DNA of 64,000 nt from Symsagittifera roscoffensis (GCF_963678635.1 NC_087067.1:34561509-34625508); one strand, 5' to 3'; shown: positions 1 through 14,515, counted from the stretch's first letter. Numbers and translations: made by a program. The notes: a model not told the origin generated them from the sequence alone.

Positions 1-1104
1 TATTCCGAACGATAACAGAACTACCCGGAATCGTAAGAAGACCTCGAACAAGAGACGACATACGACAAAGTAGAAACTTACCATATAGTTATATGATTGT
101 ACGGCAAAAGCCAACACAAACTTTTATATTTAGAATCTTATTAGCCATGAATTTAGATTTTCATTGCAAACATAAAATTTTGAAGTCAATCTTCATAATC
201 ATTTCAGGCGCTAAACAAAATTATTAATATACAATAACAATTGATAAAAAGATCTCAGATCGTTTTCTTAAATTCTGCAGTCTTATATAAAACATGTTTG
301 AAAAATATTTATTGAAAATCAAAACAAAAATTAGTAGCATGATTATAAATTGTTAGTACCCATAAAATCATCTGTTGTCCCAGCTTCATCACCTAAACAT
401 AACAGCAATCATAAGCTCACTAATACCATTAAAAAACTAAATCTTTTTCTTAAATAAATTTAAACCATTTTAAACTTAAATTCATTTAATTTTAAAAATC
501 AGATCATCAAGGCTTATCCTTGGATCTTAATTAATTTCCTATTCCACTAAATTCAAAAACCTGATCATCAAGGCCTATCCTTGGATCAAAAAGAACAATT
601 TTGTTCTCCCCCACCCACTTAGCAAGTGTCTAACGACCTCAAACGTCGATTCACTATCCAACCCTTCCAAAAAACCCAAGACTAATATAAATTTTTCAAC
701 AAAAATAACCATTCAAATTAGGATAAACAGTGAAGAACTTCGGTTATTCATCCTTCACTTGAACCCTCCTCTTACCAGACCCAGGATAAATCTTAGACTT
801 ATTAAATTTAAAAGAGAATCTAACGAACTACTCGCGTTCTAATTATACCTGAACCTTGTGGATCGATTTACTAATCTCCAACTCTTGAACACAATCACTA
901 CCCCTAAGTAAGATTAAGTAAGTTAACACCTTAGCTTATACTAGCCACGAGAAAGTAAAAAATCATTCTTCGGAATCGATATACTTTTCTCTCCAACCCT
1001 GAACAAATAGACCCAGGTTAAGCTAACCAAAAAACCGTGAGGACTAACAGTTTAAGAACGTAGACATCATCTAACAACTTTTTGCATCCTTCATCCTAAA
1101 CCTT
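1..1104 (+). other. Copy A 5' leader (untranslated)
   Basis: This is the homologue of copy B 39454-40564. I see no long frame. It contains the paired hairpins at 502-587 and the two GTAAG splice-donor-like sites near 905-925, both also present in copy B. Confidence 0.7.
502..587 (+). repeat. Tandem hairpin pair in copy A leader
   Basis: Two near-identical 25-nt units at 502-526 and 563-587. Each starts GATC, ends GATC, and holds a CAAGG/CCTTG stem around a 5-nt loop. The same pair occurs in copy B at 39961-40045, which argues for a retained RNA structure in the leader. Confidence 0.7.
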
Positions 1105-1572
1105 ACGTCAATCAAAAATCTAGGAAATAAACAAACAATCGTTTTACACAACTGTGAAATAGATAACAAAAAATACGATCTTGTAATCACACCTCATACA
1201 CAAACAGTTGGATATATTAGAACAAAACGACTAACAATAAAAAGAAAAATAATAAACAAACAAAGACAAATCACACGAAAAAGATTTTCAAAAAATAGAA
1301 ACGCATTTTCAGAATCAGAAGCCAGCAATTTAGATGAACTCTATAAATTAAAAGAATCGATTGATAAAAATTGTCCCATTCACGATCAATTATATTTTTC
1401 CGACTCAGAAACAACTTCAAATTCATCAAAAAGAGGAAAAAGAAGACTAAAAAAGCAATATAAACACAAACCAGTACACTTGTATAATTGGAATCAACCA
1501 ATTAGACACATTGATAGTTATATATTAACAGTCATTAAACGAAACAATGAGCCACAGCCATACTCAAAGTGA
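1105..1572 (+). CDS. Copy A pre-gag basic protein, start codon ACG instead of ATG
   Basis: This 155-codon frame is exactly as long as the copy B gene at 40565-41032, ends with a stop at the same place, and overlaps gag by 26 nt in the same geometry. It has no internal stop although gag-pol next door is shattered. The position matching the copy B ATG is ACG, so it is either dead at the start codon or uses a non-AUG start. The product is rich in Lys and Arg (residues ~35-65 and ~115-125), suggesting nucleic-acid binding or nuclear targeting. I recognise no named family. Confidence 0.6.
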   Translation, partial: TSIKNLGNKQTIVLHNCEIDNKKYDLVITPHTQTVGYIRTKRLTIKRKIINKQRQITRKRFSKNRNAFSESEASNLDELYKLKESIDKNCPIHDQLYFSDSETTSNSSKRGKRRLKKQYKHKPVHLYNWNQPIRHIDSYILTVIKRNNEPQPYSK

Positions 1573-4500
1573 CGATATTCCAGATGACGAAGAGGTTTAC
1601 CCCTTCCTCATAGATGCACCCGATAATGGAGGGCAGCATGACTTTTGCAAGAATTTACTCCTAAATTTGTTTGAACCCGGAATCAGCCCATGCAAAGCAG
1701 AATTCTCAGATGTAAAAATCAAAAGACAAATTATTGAACATTATCTGAAAGATATATGTAATTTAACACAACAATACGGAATCTACACCATAGAATTCAG
1801 CAGACCAAATCCGAATCACCGCAAATATGTAATTCAAACAGACGATCTTGAATTAGAATTTTCAAAAGTGTTCTTAGAATATATTAAAAGCAAACAATAT
1901 CATAACTCACAAAGAGCAAACTCCATATTTACTAACGAAGTTTTTGCAATAATATATAGCTATATTTCAATATTAGAAAAAACAGAATTTCAAAGTATCT
2001 CACCAACTGAGACATGAAAACATACAAAAGAACGGCATGAAATCATATTATTTTCAACTTTTCTACATATAATCAAAGAAAATTTCACTAAAGACGAGGT
2101 TTCACAACACACAAAACATGACTTACAAAAAATTTTGGCATGGTTTATAATAGATTATTTCACACAAAATATAGACTTAATTTCACAAGCAAGAAAAAAT
2201 TTCAGACCTCAAAATCCAAACGATGATACTGCCATCACAGAACAGTCAGACTACGTTTGGGACCCTGAATGGTCTCATCGTGCATTTATAAATATCCCAC
2301 AATCAATCTCAAGTCAAGCAATAAGTACAATATCTTATCAAAGAGATTGTGTGAGAGTAGTACCACTAACCATTGATCCAACACCATTAAACAACAAAAC
2401 ATTTTTACCTGATACTCGAAATAACAGTTTAAATTCGACCGTCATACACAATGAAAACCTTAATGGAACTAGGAATCTTACACAACAAGATATCCAAACA
2501 CCATCACACTTCATAAATGAAGAAATCGTCCAAACAACAACAACTACACAACAAAGTATTTCACCGATACGCCCAAATTTAACATCACCAAAAAATACAA
2601 ACTCTTCACTGGCACAAGTAACCTTACAATCAACCGTTAAACCTTCGGTTGCTCAAAAATATTCACATATGGATTATCAAACATATAGACCTATGACAGT
2701 ACCGTCAAAAACACGAAGATTTTTCACAAGAAACAATTTTGCAGAACTCAATTATAATTACGCACATTCGTCAAAAACAAACTATCCCCCACGAAAAACT
2801 AATAATAATCATGTATGTTCTCTCTATTGGGATAACCCAATGACAACAACCAACTCAGTAAATTTTCGAACTAACTCACATCCTCCACAGGATCGTAGTG
2901 AAAATTACCCATACTTTCAACAAAATAAAAATAAAAAGCAAGCACCTCATCATACGGATTACTTATCATCTGATGATGATTATTTACAACCAGATATTTT
3001 TGCACCGTATACCCAAGAATATCGCGGACAAGGAGCGCAAAAACCTTATACATATAATAGAAATTTTTCTCCAAATCCAACAGATACACGAAATCAACAA
3101 CCAATACGAATGCAAAATCCATCTAATATCTAATACACAATCTTTTCAAACAATTCAACCACAAAACCCAATGATTACACACTCGTATCAACCAACTCAA
3201 ATGCAAAATGAAATACCACTCCCATATTACCTTCAACAACACGAAATAACAAAAAATCAATTTTCAAATTTTTCACAAATGCCAAATGCCGCAGAATCAC
3301 TACAAATGACAATGAATCCATACCTTATACCACTAATGGTATTCACAGGAACAGACCCTGAATCCCCCACAGGAACAGATTATTTAAATGCAGTAACTGC
3401 AAATTTAATTTTAAATATAGGACCTGAACCAATTAAAACACCACTACATCAAAGTTGGATACATCGGCGCACAGCATTGATACAAACAACCTTGGATGGC
3501 GCAGCCCAAAAATGGTTTTCAGTATTACCTATAGAAATAAAATCAAATTGGAAAAGATTTACACAAGAATTTTCAAAAATGTTTGACTCCGAAAGAAATA
3601 AACAACACCAAAGAGTTTTATGTAATGAAATTCGAAGATTACCAAATGAAACCATCAAACAATTAGCAGTACGTATCGAAACACTAGTTCGAAAAGCATA
3701 TTCATTAAATAGACATGACTATAGAAACACAAAAATGACAGAAATTTTAATGATGACCTTAACACCTCAATTAAGGAAAATAGCAATAAAAAAGAGAGCA
3801 TCTCAACCTTCCTCAATTCGAGAGCCCGATTTAGATTTTCGAAAACTAGTAGACAAACTAGAGCAAGCGGAAATCACAATGAAACTTGAAGAAACAGAAA
3901 ATCTAAAACTACAATATGTTAATTGAATCGGAACGAACACTACACATATCAATAACATACAGGAATCAGATACAGACCTAGTTGAAAAAATCACTGAAAT
4001 ACTAAATATTTATGAAAAACACCCAGATTTTAAAGGCAAACCATCTTTCAAAAAATGGTGTAATTATTGCCGACGATACGGATATAGTATTTCTGAATGT
4101 AGACAAAAACAACAAGATAACCAGAACAAACCTAGAAGTATAAAGAACCAAGTAAATCATTCTATCAATATATGAAGAAAGATCAAAAGCTACCAAACAA
4201 AAATGTATGCAGCAACAACAGTTCAGGAAAACCACTTCCGAACAATACTAATTACCCAAGGAATCAATCACCATATAACTCAAGTTATAGAGGAAGATCA
4301 CCAGAACGAAGAAATACACAGAATTCTTCACAAAATCATTGTAATCGACCAAATAATCGAAATAAATACTCGAGATCAAATTCAAATACAACACAATTAG
4401 TTTCTAGATCCAATTCCCAATCAAACCCAAGAAATAAAAATTATTCCAATAATCAATCATATAACAGAAATAGAAACTATTCAAATAATCGAAACAGAAG

Positions 4501-5848
4501 TTATTGGAACAATCGAAATCAAAATTACCCGAACAATCACTCAAGAAATAACTCATATAACAGATCAAACTATCACAGATCAAACGACAATTATCAAAAC
4601 AGATCACGAAATAATTCACAAAATTGAAATTCAAGTTATAATAATCGATATAGAAATTATTCTCAATCACCACATAGAAATAAAAACCAATATAGTAATT
4701 CTAAACATCGCTACAGAAGTAGTACACCCAAACATCAAAGACATATTAATCAAGTACAGTCAAATGAAGAAACAACATCAGACCCCCCAGGTATTGATGA
4801 CACAGGAAATAACGAACTACAACTAAATCAAATAAACTGTGGATCATCAGACACAGAAAGTGATACAGAAAACACTATCTCCATAAATATGAGAGCAGTC
4901 GAAAACGACTACGAACCTATTATATATGAACAACCTTTTACATCACATATATATGGAAATCAATTGGAACTTCTTCACAATTATTATATTGAACCCATCA
5001 ATACTACACAAACTGCACAAGAAGAAAACAAAATCAACACCGTAAATGAACCCAATGAAAATGACAAAACAAAATGCTTAAATACAAATCACATTTACCA
5101 AAATATACAAAAAGAACAACCCAAAGAAAAAATTTGGACAATACCGTTTCTTTTAGAAAGTCCAAAAAACAAAGAATTTCAACCACCAGACCTTGAAATT
5201 GATTTTTTAATTGATTCAGGAGCAGAATCAAACATAATTAACATTCCCACATGGAATGAAATCAAAACCTTACACCCAAAATTAACGCCTCTTGCAACCT
5301 CTAGTAAACTAGCAACAGCACAAGGATCAACATTAGTAAATTATGGAAAAGTCCAATTTTTCCTTCTCCCCACAAGAACAATGGAGCAAAATAAAATTTT
5401 AAACAAGCCATTTAAACAAATATTTCATTTCACAGATATTAAACACAATATCATTGGCATACCATTTATCTCGAAATATATACCAACAATCAACATCTTG
5501 AATAGTAAAATACTAATCAAATATAAGTATACAAAAACAAAAAATACAGCTCTAACATTTTTTCAAAGATTAAATAAACAACCACCATTTTTTTCAAAAT
5601 TTTATCCAATTTATAATCAACAACGGAAACACCTGAAACCACTATCAGGAAATATATATAACTTTTCAATAAAACAAGTTCACCAATATGATAAAAATCA
5701 AAATAAACAACAAATTTTTATGTCAGATTTTGATTTCAAACCTATCCATAAGTTTTTCAAAATCACAATTTCATCTATAAAATATTTGAAAAATACGAAT
5801 TCAGACATCATTTCGTTTCATGTATATAACAATACACCGTACCAGTAA
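1547..5848 (+). pseudogene. gag-pro: Copy A gag-protease (broken)
   Basis: Homologous along its length to the intact 1463-aa gag-protease of copy B. Breaks include in-frame TGA codons at 2015-2017, about 3924-3926 and 4625-4627, and frameshifts near 3120 and 4140. The capsid-like region lies at about 3340-3920. The CCHC zinc knuckle at about 4060-4100 has Tyr where the His should be, so it would not bind zinc normally. The aspartic protease motif DSGA is still present near 5214. The Asn/Ser/Arg-rich linker between knuckle and protease is preserved. Confidence 0.88.
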
Positions 5849-8800
5849 CATTACCCTTAGGACTTTTAGGATATTGCAAAACAAACGCTACAATATCACC
5901 CATACATGAAAAAGCATACCGCGTAAATAATATACTCCAATTATTAGATAATTGTCAATCCACAATTCTTAACGAAGAACTATCCATAATTAATATAATA
6001 AGTAATGAAAAAAGAAATACAGATTATTTCACAAAAGCCCCATATTTCAAACCTACATTCAACGTAACCAACTATACAGAAGATCAACAGAATTTTTTAA
6101 CAATGTTTAACTTCCAACATTCACAAATAAAACAAGACGAATTTGATAAGTTAGCTAAACAGCTAATAAAATACTCATCAGTCTATGCAACATCAAAATT
6201 TGATGTTGGAAAAATTAGTTCATCACTACATCTCCCATTAAAACCTGACGCAGTTTTCAAAAAACAAAGAGCTAGTAAAGTACCAATTCATTTACACGAC
6301 AAAGTAAATAGATTACTCGATATTTTAGAGCAATACAAAAATTATCTCACCGGTAAACAAAGAAGAACAACCAAAGGGTAACACATTTATTAACCCTGTT
6401 ATCATCCTAGCAAAAGGAGAATCATTAAAAATAGTTTTAGACGCTAGATATCTCAATTCACTAATAGACGAATCAAAATGCAATTGGCCTATTGAACCAA
6501 TACAAGTTATTTTAACAAAAATAAACGGAAAATACTTTACAACCGCAGATATGAATAGTGCATACAATCAAATGCCACTAGATGAACAATCACGACGTTT
6601 AACACAATTTGTTATTGGAAATAAACAATATGAATTCAACCGCCTATTCTATGGAATATCCATAGGACCAGCAGCATTTTCAGCTTTTATCAGCAAAATT
6701 TTTAGACAACTAATACTTAAGAAAAACGCAATCACCTATTTAGACGATGTTTTTATGCAATCACAGACAAAAGAAGAATTGTTTACAGTTTTAGAACACT
6801 ATCATAAAATACTTCAGAATGAAAATCTGAAGGCCGCCCCCAATAAATCACACTTCTTTTTAACACGAGTTAAATTTTAAGGACATAATTTGGAAAGAAA
6901 GACAATCACTCCATTGAAATCACGCATTGATTTTATTCAAAAACTTCAACTACCAACAAACTAAAAGAAAATCCAAGAATTCCTTGGAATGTTAAATTTC
7001 TTAAGCAAATACGTTTATAAAATGCAATTATTTTTAAGACCATTCTATAATATCCTCAGACAACAAAATAATTTTGAATGGAATACTGAACATCAAACAC
7101 GATTTGAAGAAATTAAAAAACTTTTAACTGAACAAATTTCAAACACAATTCCAGATCCAAATCAACCATTCTATGCAATGTGCGATGCTTCAAATTTTGG
7201 CATCGGCGCAGCATTATTACAATCACACAACGGTACAAATAAAATGAACCTTATATCAGCAAATTCTCGATTATTCACTCAAGCAGAGCTACGACTCTCA
7301 ACTTTAATGAGAGAATGTACAGCTATACTTTATACACTTACAGAATATGAATTTCTGATACTTGGATCAAAACATCCAACAGTTCTATTCACAGATCATA
7401 AACCAATCATTTTTCTCTTTACACAGAAGTCAAATCCAAATCACCGAGTTTATAGATTTCAATTAATTCTAATGAAATTTCCAAACTTACATATAGTCTG
7501 GACAGCAGGAAAGAATCTTGCATTACCAGATACATTAAGTCGAAATACACCACCTGAATTACTTACACGAAAAACTACAGTTGAAATACCCAAAAATATA
7601 AAATTTTACTTGGCAGAAAACAAAACATCACCCCGCCTAGAATGCAAATATGCAGTAAAAAGTGACATTGAACAATCACAGATAAATAACCTACAACACT
7701 TCCCACTTTACTTAGATTGCCAAGATAACCACTACGAAGTTGATCTACTTGGAACATCAACTTTCAAACCAATTCCATACTCACAATGGATAAAAAATAA
7801 CACCCAACAAAAACGAGTAAAACAACACTCGCTAAAAAAGACCTTTTTCCGTTAATTGAAAAAGAAAACTTAACTGATAAAATAAATTTATCAGGACCAC
7901 AAACAAATGATTCAAAATACAAAATAAATCAAGTTTTTGACCTCCATGACCCACTTGACACAATTCCTTTATCTAAATTAGAAATTGAAAACATTTTTCT
8001 CCCTCCAACAGATAAAATTACAATAAATACCTTGAAACAATATCAAAATCTTGACCCAGTAATTAGAAAACTAAAATCATGGCACAAATACAAAACTAAG
8101 CCCGTAAAAGCAGATACCACAATTTTAGGAAATAAAACACTCCTCCGATATTTTCGAAAATTTAATAATACAACAATTAATGAAAACACAGACCTTCTAG
8201 AATATCAATTAAATGAATCTACAGTTCCCTGTCTCCCTTTAAGTATGATCCTCATAGCTTTTAACATTTCACATACACAAAACATTGAAGGACACTCTGG
8301 ATCAGAGAAAACATATTCAAATTTCATACAAAATTTTTATTTCCCAAATGCACCAATTTGGATAAAAGTACTATGCAATGACTGTATAGTATGTCAGCTA
8401 AATAAACCTTATCCAAATCAAAAACAAATAGCACAAAAACAAGATTTTAAAGGACAAAGTTTATATTTCATCCATCGTATTTCATTCGATACAAAAGGAC
8501 CAATCTCACCATCATCTGAAGGAAACTCCTACATTTTGGTAATTGTTGACGCATTTACACATTATGTAGCACTTAACCCAGTACCACATTGTAACGCTTA
8601 TTACGCTTACACAACACTTTATGAACACTGGATAGCCAAGTTCGGATTGCCCGAAATTTTAGTTACAGACAACGGTACAGAATTCATAAATAATGAAATC
8701 ATCACACCATGTCATTTATATAACATTAAGCACAAACCGCGTACATCTCATGCACCTTGGACAAACGGTTTAGTCGAAGGTATGAACCGTTCACTACAAG

Positions 8801-9756
8801 AATATCTTAGATGTATCATAAATGGAAATGATACAAGATACACCGAATGGTCAGCAGATGTAAAATTATTTCCCTTAGCATATAATTCACAAATCACGAC
8901 AACTCTAAGAATGTCACCATATGAAATGGTTTTTAATCAAAAGCCACGTAAACCAATTATGTTTACAGCAAACTCTCATAAAAATGCACAAGGTCATTGT
9001 CAACCGAATAAAGACTCAATTTGTTATAACCTACCTTTACACACACATGATGAAGATCATTTTCATCACCCACAAATCCTTAATTTAGCCTCCGGTACAC
9101 ACACCGAATGGGTTTTAAATAGAGATAAAAAACACAACGAAATTTACCAAAAAGTAACAAAAAAATTGTTACAAAGATAAAACATTAACGAACAAATAAA
9201 TTCACGCTTTACACAAGCCTCCGAATTAAAACTTGGAACATTTGTCTTAATACCAAATTTTAATACACAAAAAGGAATTTCTAAAAAATTACAACCCCTT
9301 CGTAAAGGACCATACCAAATAACTGCCAAACCCACTGACGTAACAGTCAAAATCACCGATTCAGACCAAAAAGAAATTGTTCAACATAGAAACAATCTCT
9401 TACCTTATTACCCAAAAGAATACGCACTACGTGAACTAACTCAATTATATTCTTTCACAGGTTTAAAAGTTATTCAAAATCACCCACATACGGAAAATGA
9501 AATAAATGAACAAAATGACATTCACCTTAAAAAACAAAATAAAAAATCAACTACAACCAAAAACAATACAAAAAAGCTAGATCAAAATATACCTCAAAAA
9601 GAAAGAAAAAATAGAAAAATGACAGAAAAAATTATACCCCAAGAACAAGTCGAGAAATCAGAACATAGAGAGTCATCACGACTTAGAAATCAACCACGCA
9701 AAAACTACAAAACATTCATTCCACAATCTAAAATATTAAAGAAAGTTGAATTTTAA
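5849..9756 (+). pseudogene. pol: Copy A pol: reverse transcriptase, RNase H, integrase (broken)
   Basis: Segments in shifting frames match copy B pol throughout. They include the YLDD polymerase motif (near 6738), RNase H blocks (CDAS near 7180, TDHKP near 7395), the integrase core with TDNGTEF (near 8665) and GLVEGMNR (near 8770), and a GPY/F tail (near 9308). Breaks include a frameshift near 6340, nonsense codons at 6878-6880 and about 6961, a frameshift near 7835 and a TAA at 9178-9180. The protein cannot be made as one piece. Confidence 0.88.
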
Positions 9757-10361
9757 AAACAGCTTTAATTTTAAAATTAATAGTCTTTGCACCTCTGAAA
9801 CATTTTGAACTTTCATTTTTCAAAATAACATGCTGATAAACACGCAGCGATTCTAGTTCAAAATTAGCCAATAGGATTCATTCAATCCGTCACCTTCTAT
9901 AACTCTAACACAAACCAATTAGACGAAAATATTAACCTCCAGGCATATCTATAACTATAACTTTACAACCTCCAGGTCAAAAATAAGCAAACCACTCAAA
10001 CTTGACAACTAAAATAAATACCACCATAATATCATAACCCTCCCTTATCTAATAACGCAAAGATCAACAACATTTTCCCAACTCAGACCTCCAAAACCCA
10101 CCAAACAAAAATGTTAAATTAGCCTAAAGTAAAAGAACGACCATATTAAATTAGCCTAAAGTACAAAAATCTCAAAAATACCCCAGATAACCTGACAAAT
10201 AAAAATAAAGTAAAAGAAGACCTCCCGAACACCATAAAAAATGCCCCCAACAATTTTTCACAAAACTCAACCCACTTGTCAAAAAACCAATAAATAATTC
10301 GACCACACTTGAAAATTGCCCCAAACAACAAAAAATATTCGATCAAGAAGCCATTTCTTAA
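9757..10361 (+). other. Copy A spacer between pol and the small membrane ORFs
   Basis: About 600 bp without a supported gene. It is conserved in position with copy B 49220-49817, including short repeated phrases such as TTAGCCTAAAGTA, so it may carry splicing or other RNA signals. Confidence 0.5.
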
Positions 10362-10589
10362 ATGCCCTTCTCTCGATCAGTCAACATAATTTTCAACATT
10401 TTCATAAACTTTTTAACAAAATTTAAACTTTTATTCATATTTTTTTTTGTTACCTTTGAAGCTTTTGTAATAATCTTAATCATTTTTTGCAGTTTTTTTT
10501 TAATTTTCTATTCCATATTTGAAATATATCTCCAACTATCCCAAGCCATTGACCATAATCACAGGTACGAAAACCCAAAATTTATTTAA
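10362..10589 (+). CDS. Copy A small membrane protein 1
   Basis: 75 aa, almost entirely Phe/Ile/Leu-rich, with one or two predicted membrane segments. It is the counterpart of copy B 49818-50048 (76 aa). Only the central stretch around IILIIFC and the tail pattern LQLS...HRY are well conserved. The stop is immediately followed by the ATG of the next ORF. Function unknown. Confidence 0.45.
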   Translation: MPFSRSVNIIFNIFINFLTKFKLLFIFFFVTFEAFVIILIIFCSFFLIFYSIFEIYLQLSQAIDHNHRYENPKFI

Positions 10590-10778
10590 ATGATACGAAC
10601 CATTTTTAGTAGAACAGATATTTTTTTACTATTTGTAATTTTTATAATTTTTTTATCATCCCTCATATTGACAATATGCAAATGTATAAAGAAGGCAGTC
10701 ATAACATTCGCCTTAGCAACAATCCTTTTAATTCTTTTTCTAGAAGAATACTACAATAAACATAAGTTTTTTCACTAA
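10590..10778 (+). CDS. Copy A small membrane protein 2
   Basis: 62 aa, counterpart of copy B 50045-50233 with the same length and nearly the same sequence. It has two hydrophobic stretches around a short basic, Cys-containing turn (CKCIKKA) and ends in a charged tail. That so many residues survive in a decayed copy supports real coding. Function unknown; a viroporin-like or envelope-associated role is only a guess. Confidence 0.5.
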   Translation: MIRTIFSRTDIFLLFVIFIIFLSSLILTICKCIKKAVITFALATILLILFLEEYYNKHKFFH

Positions 10779-11922
10779 AAAGAAATCAATTAAAAAACCC
10801 TCAAAAATTGCTAACCAACAATCACACAGTCAGTCTTCACCGACAACATCCCAAGAAAACCCGACACCACCTACAACTACCCAAAATCCCCAAACATCTA
10901 GACGAATTTCTTTCCAAGATAACCCATATACTTTTGAAGAACGACACGCTCGCTTATCTGAACCACTAGAACCAGTTCAGCGACAGGCACCTCTAAGTGA
11001 ACCAACATATAACTTGTACCCAACACTACCACAAGAATTAAGTAGAATACGAAATATTAGTCAAAACCAAAATACAGTTGAAATAAATAGACAAATTATA
11101 CATCCACGACGAAATAGAAATTTTCAAACCCCCCGAGTTCATTTTGATATACCCGAATCCCCATCACCAAGTACTCCGGAAAACCAAATTAGCATTCTAC
11201 CGGAAACCCCTACACTTCTTTCACAACGTAGCACCTCAAGTCTACCCTCAGATTACTTAGGTTCAACACCAACATCTGAACAAATACGTGAAAATCCCTT
11301 TAACCCCCCAAACCAAACATCACGACTACCATATTGGACAACACAATCATTCACAAAAGGTGAACCAAATTTAATAAATGACCCAATAGATATTTCTACA
11401 GATACAACAACATCATCATCACTACCAATAACATTATCACTACCATCAACACTATCAATAAGCCAGATTTCACCGACGCCTTTTTCTTTAAATTTCCCAA
11501 ATAACCTCGACGCTAGATATCGAGAACAATCATCAACAAATATCCCTTTAAGATTAGACTGGAATACATTCACAGCACCCCCACCATTATTTGGACAACA
11601 CCCAGAAAGTAACCGACTCCACAACTGGGCACTTAATAGATTACAATATAGACAAGATATCCACGAAGACATTCGTGACCATAACATCCAAATACTCCAA
11701 CAAAATAGTCTACAATTAAAATTTGAAATCATGGTTAAACTAAACAACATTGCTCAACATCCTTACCCATTAAACCCACCAAATATAACAGCTCAATCGC
11801 TACCACCACCATTAATAACAACTGAAGTAATATATAAATACGACAGATACACCAAAAAGACAATTGGCCACATAACATTTTATAACCCGTACTCAGGATT
11901 ATCATACACATGTATATTCTAA
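10744..11922 (+). CDS. Copy A Pro/Ser/Thr-rich protein, open upstream of its first ATG
   Basis: The frame is open from 10744 and the first ATG is at 11014. Residues encoded before that ATG (for example FEERHARLSEPLEPVQRQAP) are conserved with copy B, so the true start must be upstream, by splicing or from the preceding ORF. The N-terminal two thirds are disordered and Pro/Ser/Thr/Gln-rich, with a more globular end carrying a conserved W-N-T-F-T-A-P-P-P block. It overlaps the env start by 13 nt. No family recognised. Confidence 0.55.
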   Translation, partial: KNTTINISFFTKKKSIKKPSKIANQQSHSQSSPTTSQENPTPPTTTQNPQTSRRISFQDNPYTFEERHARLSEPLEPVQRQAPLSEPTYNLYPTLPQELSRIRNISQNQNTVEINRQIIHPRRNRNFQTPRVHFDIPESPSPSTPENQISILPETPTLLSQRSTSSLPSDYLGSTPTSEQIRENPFNPPNQTSRLPYWTTQSFTKGEPNLINDPIDISTDTTTSSSLPITLSLPSTLSISQISPTPFSLNFPNNLDARYREQSSTNIPLRLDWNTFTAPPPLFGQHPESNRLHNWALNRLQYRQDIHEDIRDHNIQILQQNSLQLKFEIMVKLNNIAQHPYPLNPPNITAQSLPPPLITTEVIYKYDRYTKKTIGHITFYNPYSGLSYTCIF

Positions 11923-14515
11923 AAATATTGATTTTTCTCCAACTCCTTTTTCTAATAATCTCCGAACAGAACATAAATCCTTCTCCCCGCACAGGACCCC
12001 AAGACTTATTAGTAACACATTACGATTGTGAAGAAAATGAACAAAAAACACTACACAAATATGCAATAAATCAAGTATCACAATGCGAAACAGAACCACA
12101 AGCTATAGAAACTACAAATGTAATAGCGACACTCTATTCAAAAGCCCGAGCAACAACAGTCATAGGATATAAATTTACAGCAACATTTTCCGAAAAGAAA
12201 GTACATTGTTCACAAGTTTCAAACGGAAATAAAAACCGACTTGACCATGAATCATTCTACCAAAGTAATATATAACGACTTCTACATCTCAATCCCGATG
12301 ATTGTAAAAACGAGCTACTCAGACTAAACATCACAAGAAATAAAAACAATGACAGAAAAATAGTATATTTTCAAGTCTTTGCCGATTCTGTACATCAAGC
12401 AGAACTTGAAAGATATCAAGGACACATTAAACTAGATGAAAAATACCCATAAAACGGCGCACACGGAAGATTAACTTATGACATACATGATGAGCACTGG
12501 ATACCATACATTTTTATAAATAATCCATCAAACTGCAGAGCAGACACAAAAAATAAAGGATATCAAGAAATAATGTTTTTCGATTGGAAAATACAACCCG
12601 AAAAAATACAACTCACACGAGATTTATCTGACAACACAATGATCTATCAAGGAATTAGACTACCTTGTAAAAACGATCAAGGTTATTGTGACCCTACAAC
12701 ACGAACACAAGATTTCCCGAAGATACATGTACAACATTTCAAGTAGCAAAAATGCACGCTCGAATGATAAAATTTCACGAAAAATATTTTATACAATCAA
12801 TTCCATAAGAACAAGTAAATCCATCACGAAAACAAAGTACTGATTTTCGAAACATCCATAATATAGAAAATAAATTAACACGTTTTCAAATATATCAAGA
12901 AACAGTACTCGCATGCAAATACAGAAATCCACTTCACAAAACACATTATTCTGAAATATTAGTTGAATACGAAAAAGGTTTCGACATGACCACTGGAAAA
13001 ATAAAAATTGACCCTTATGCCACAGGTCATCCTCTAAACGAAGGAACATCATATATACCAGTTAACTTTCAAAAAAGTAATGGTCAACCTGGTGGATATC
13101 TAAAGCCACATGACACTGGAAGCACACGTTTACAAGAACTATCACTAATGAATAATTCCTATTTTTGTAATATCCACTACGATATCCACTTAGATATGAA
13201 ATTAGACTACACAATTGGCCGAATTTTTCAGGAAATGTCACTCTCTGAATTAGAAATACTTCACCAACTATGCGAATTAGAACGAACATAAATCCTACAA
13301 TCACTTGCACTAGCAGTATTAAAAATACCCTACGCAGGATTTTTACTATCAGGAAATAGATCAAATTTTTTAGACTACGAAGGAAACATTTTATGGTTTT
13401 GTACTTGTACCAAAAAAATATCACCACTATATGTTTTTGAAGATAAAAGATGCTATAAAAGAATCCCTATCTTTTATAAAAATAAAGTACATTTTGTTGA
13501 CACACTTTCAAGACGAACATATTTCTGGGATACCGCAGTCCCATGTGGATCAGAAAATAGCCACAAGGTAGTACAATTGAACCCAGATGAAGATAAATAT
13601 TATCTTCTTACCCCATACCCCACATTAATGCAATCACTCAAAAAATTTTCACCCGAAAGCATTAGAGCTATTGCTCGAAACCCAAATATCGATTTACAAT
13701 CAATTGGAATATATTCAAAATCCGATATCCAACATCACATTAGAACACAACAATTCCAGGAATTATTAACACAAATGGACACTATACAACGACAATCAAT
13801 TGACCAAAACTTACGCAAACTTGCCGAAACAGCAGGATTTTCAGATATCTATACACAAGATTATAGCGGATAATTTAAAGACATTAAAGACTATATAAAT
13901 CTAAACGGTGAAAAATACAGACCACAAGATATTTCACCTATAAATATTTTCAGCTTTGTTACATTAAAAAATGAAATTCTCGATTTTCTAGGATGGCCCT
14001 ATTACATCTTAGAAAAATTAACTATCTTATACGCAATGTTTAACTTTATAGGATTTCTTTTTTCACTTTTAAAAGGAATCTATAAAACATGCGCTATACA
14101 CACACAAGTAAATAGACAAGCAAGTGTAGCACGCATACTATTTGCAGGATTTTTTGGAATTTTTTCATCATCAATAAACAAAATTCTTCTAGACGCACAA
14201 ATAAAAGAATATAACACAAAAATAGCGACAAGACAGAACACGTACGACGAAGAACATAATAATATAGAAGTAACGCCTACAGCACCACAGTTGCCACCCC
14301 TACCACATAACCATCCATTATCCTTAGTCCCACGAAATTTCCGAAACTTAGCAATAACACATAATCCAAATTTTAGACCAAACAAATCGCAAAGTCCCAT
14401 ACAACATATAATGACACATCATTCACAAGATGAAAATACATATGAACAAATTATCGAACAACCCCATACCACCGCTTTTCAGTCTCAAAATAATAAATTT
14501 TTTAGCCCACGATGA
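11910..14515 (+). pseudogene. env: Copy A envelope glycoprotein (broken)
   Basis: It starts with a clear signal peptide (MYILKILIFLQLLFLII) and follows the copy B glycoprotein to its end. A stop at 12273-12275 ends the first 121 codons, and more stops and small indels follow between 12450 and 13290. From about 13290 the frame runs through the membrane-spanning region (near 14020-14100) into a cytoplasmic tail ending at 14515. This intact join shows that the two copy B ORFs at 51363 and 53483 belong to one gene. Confidence 0.75.
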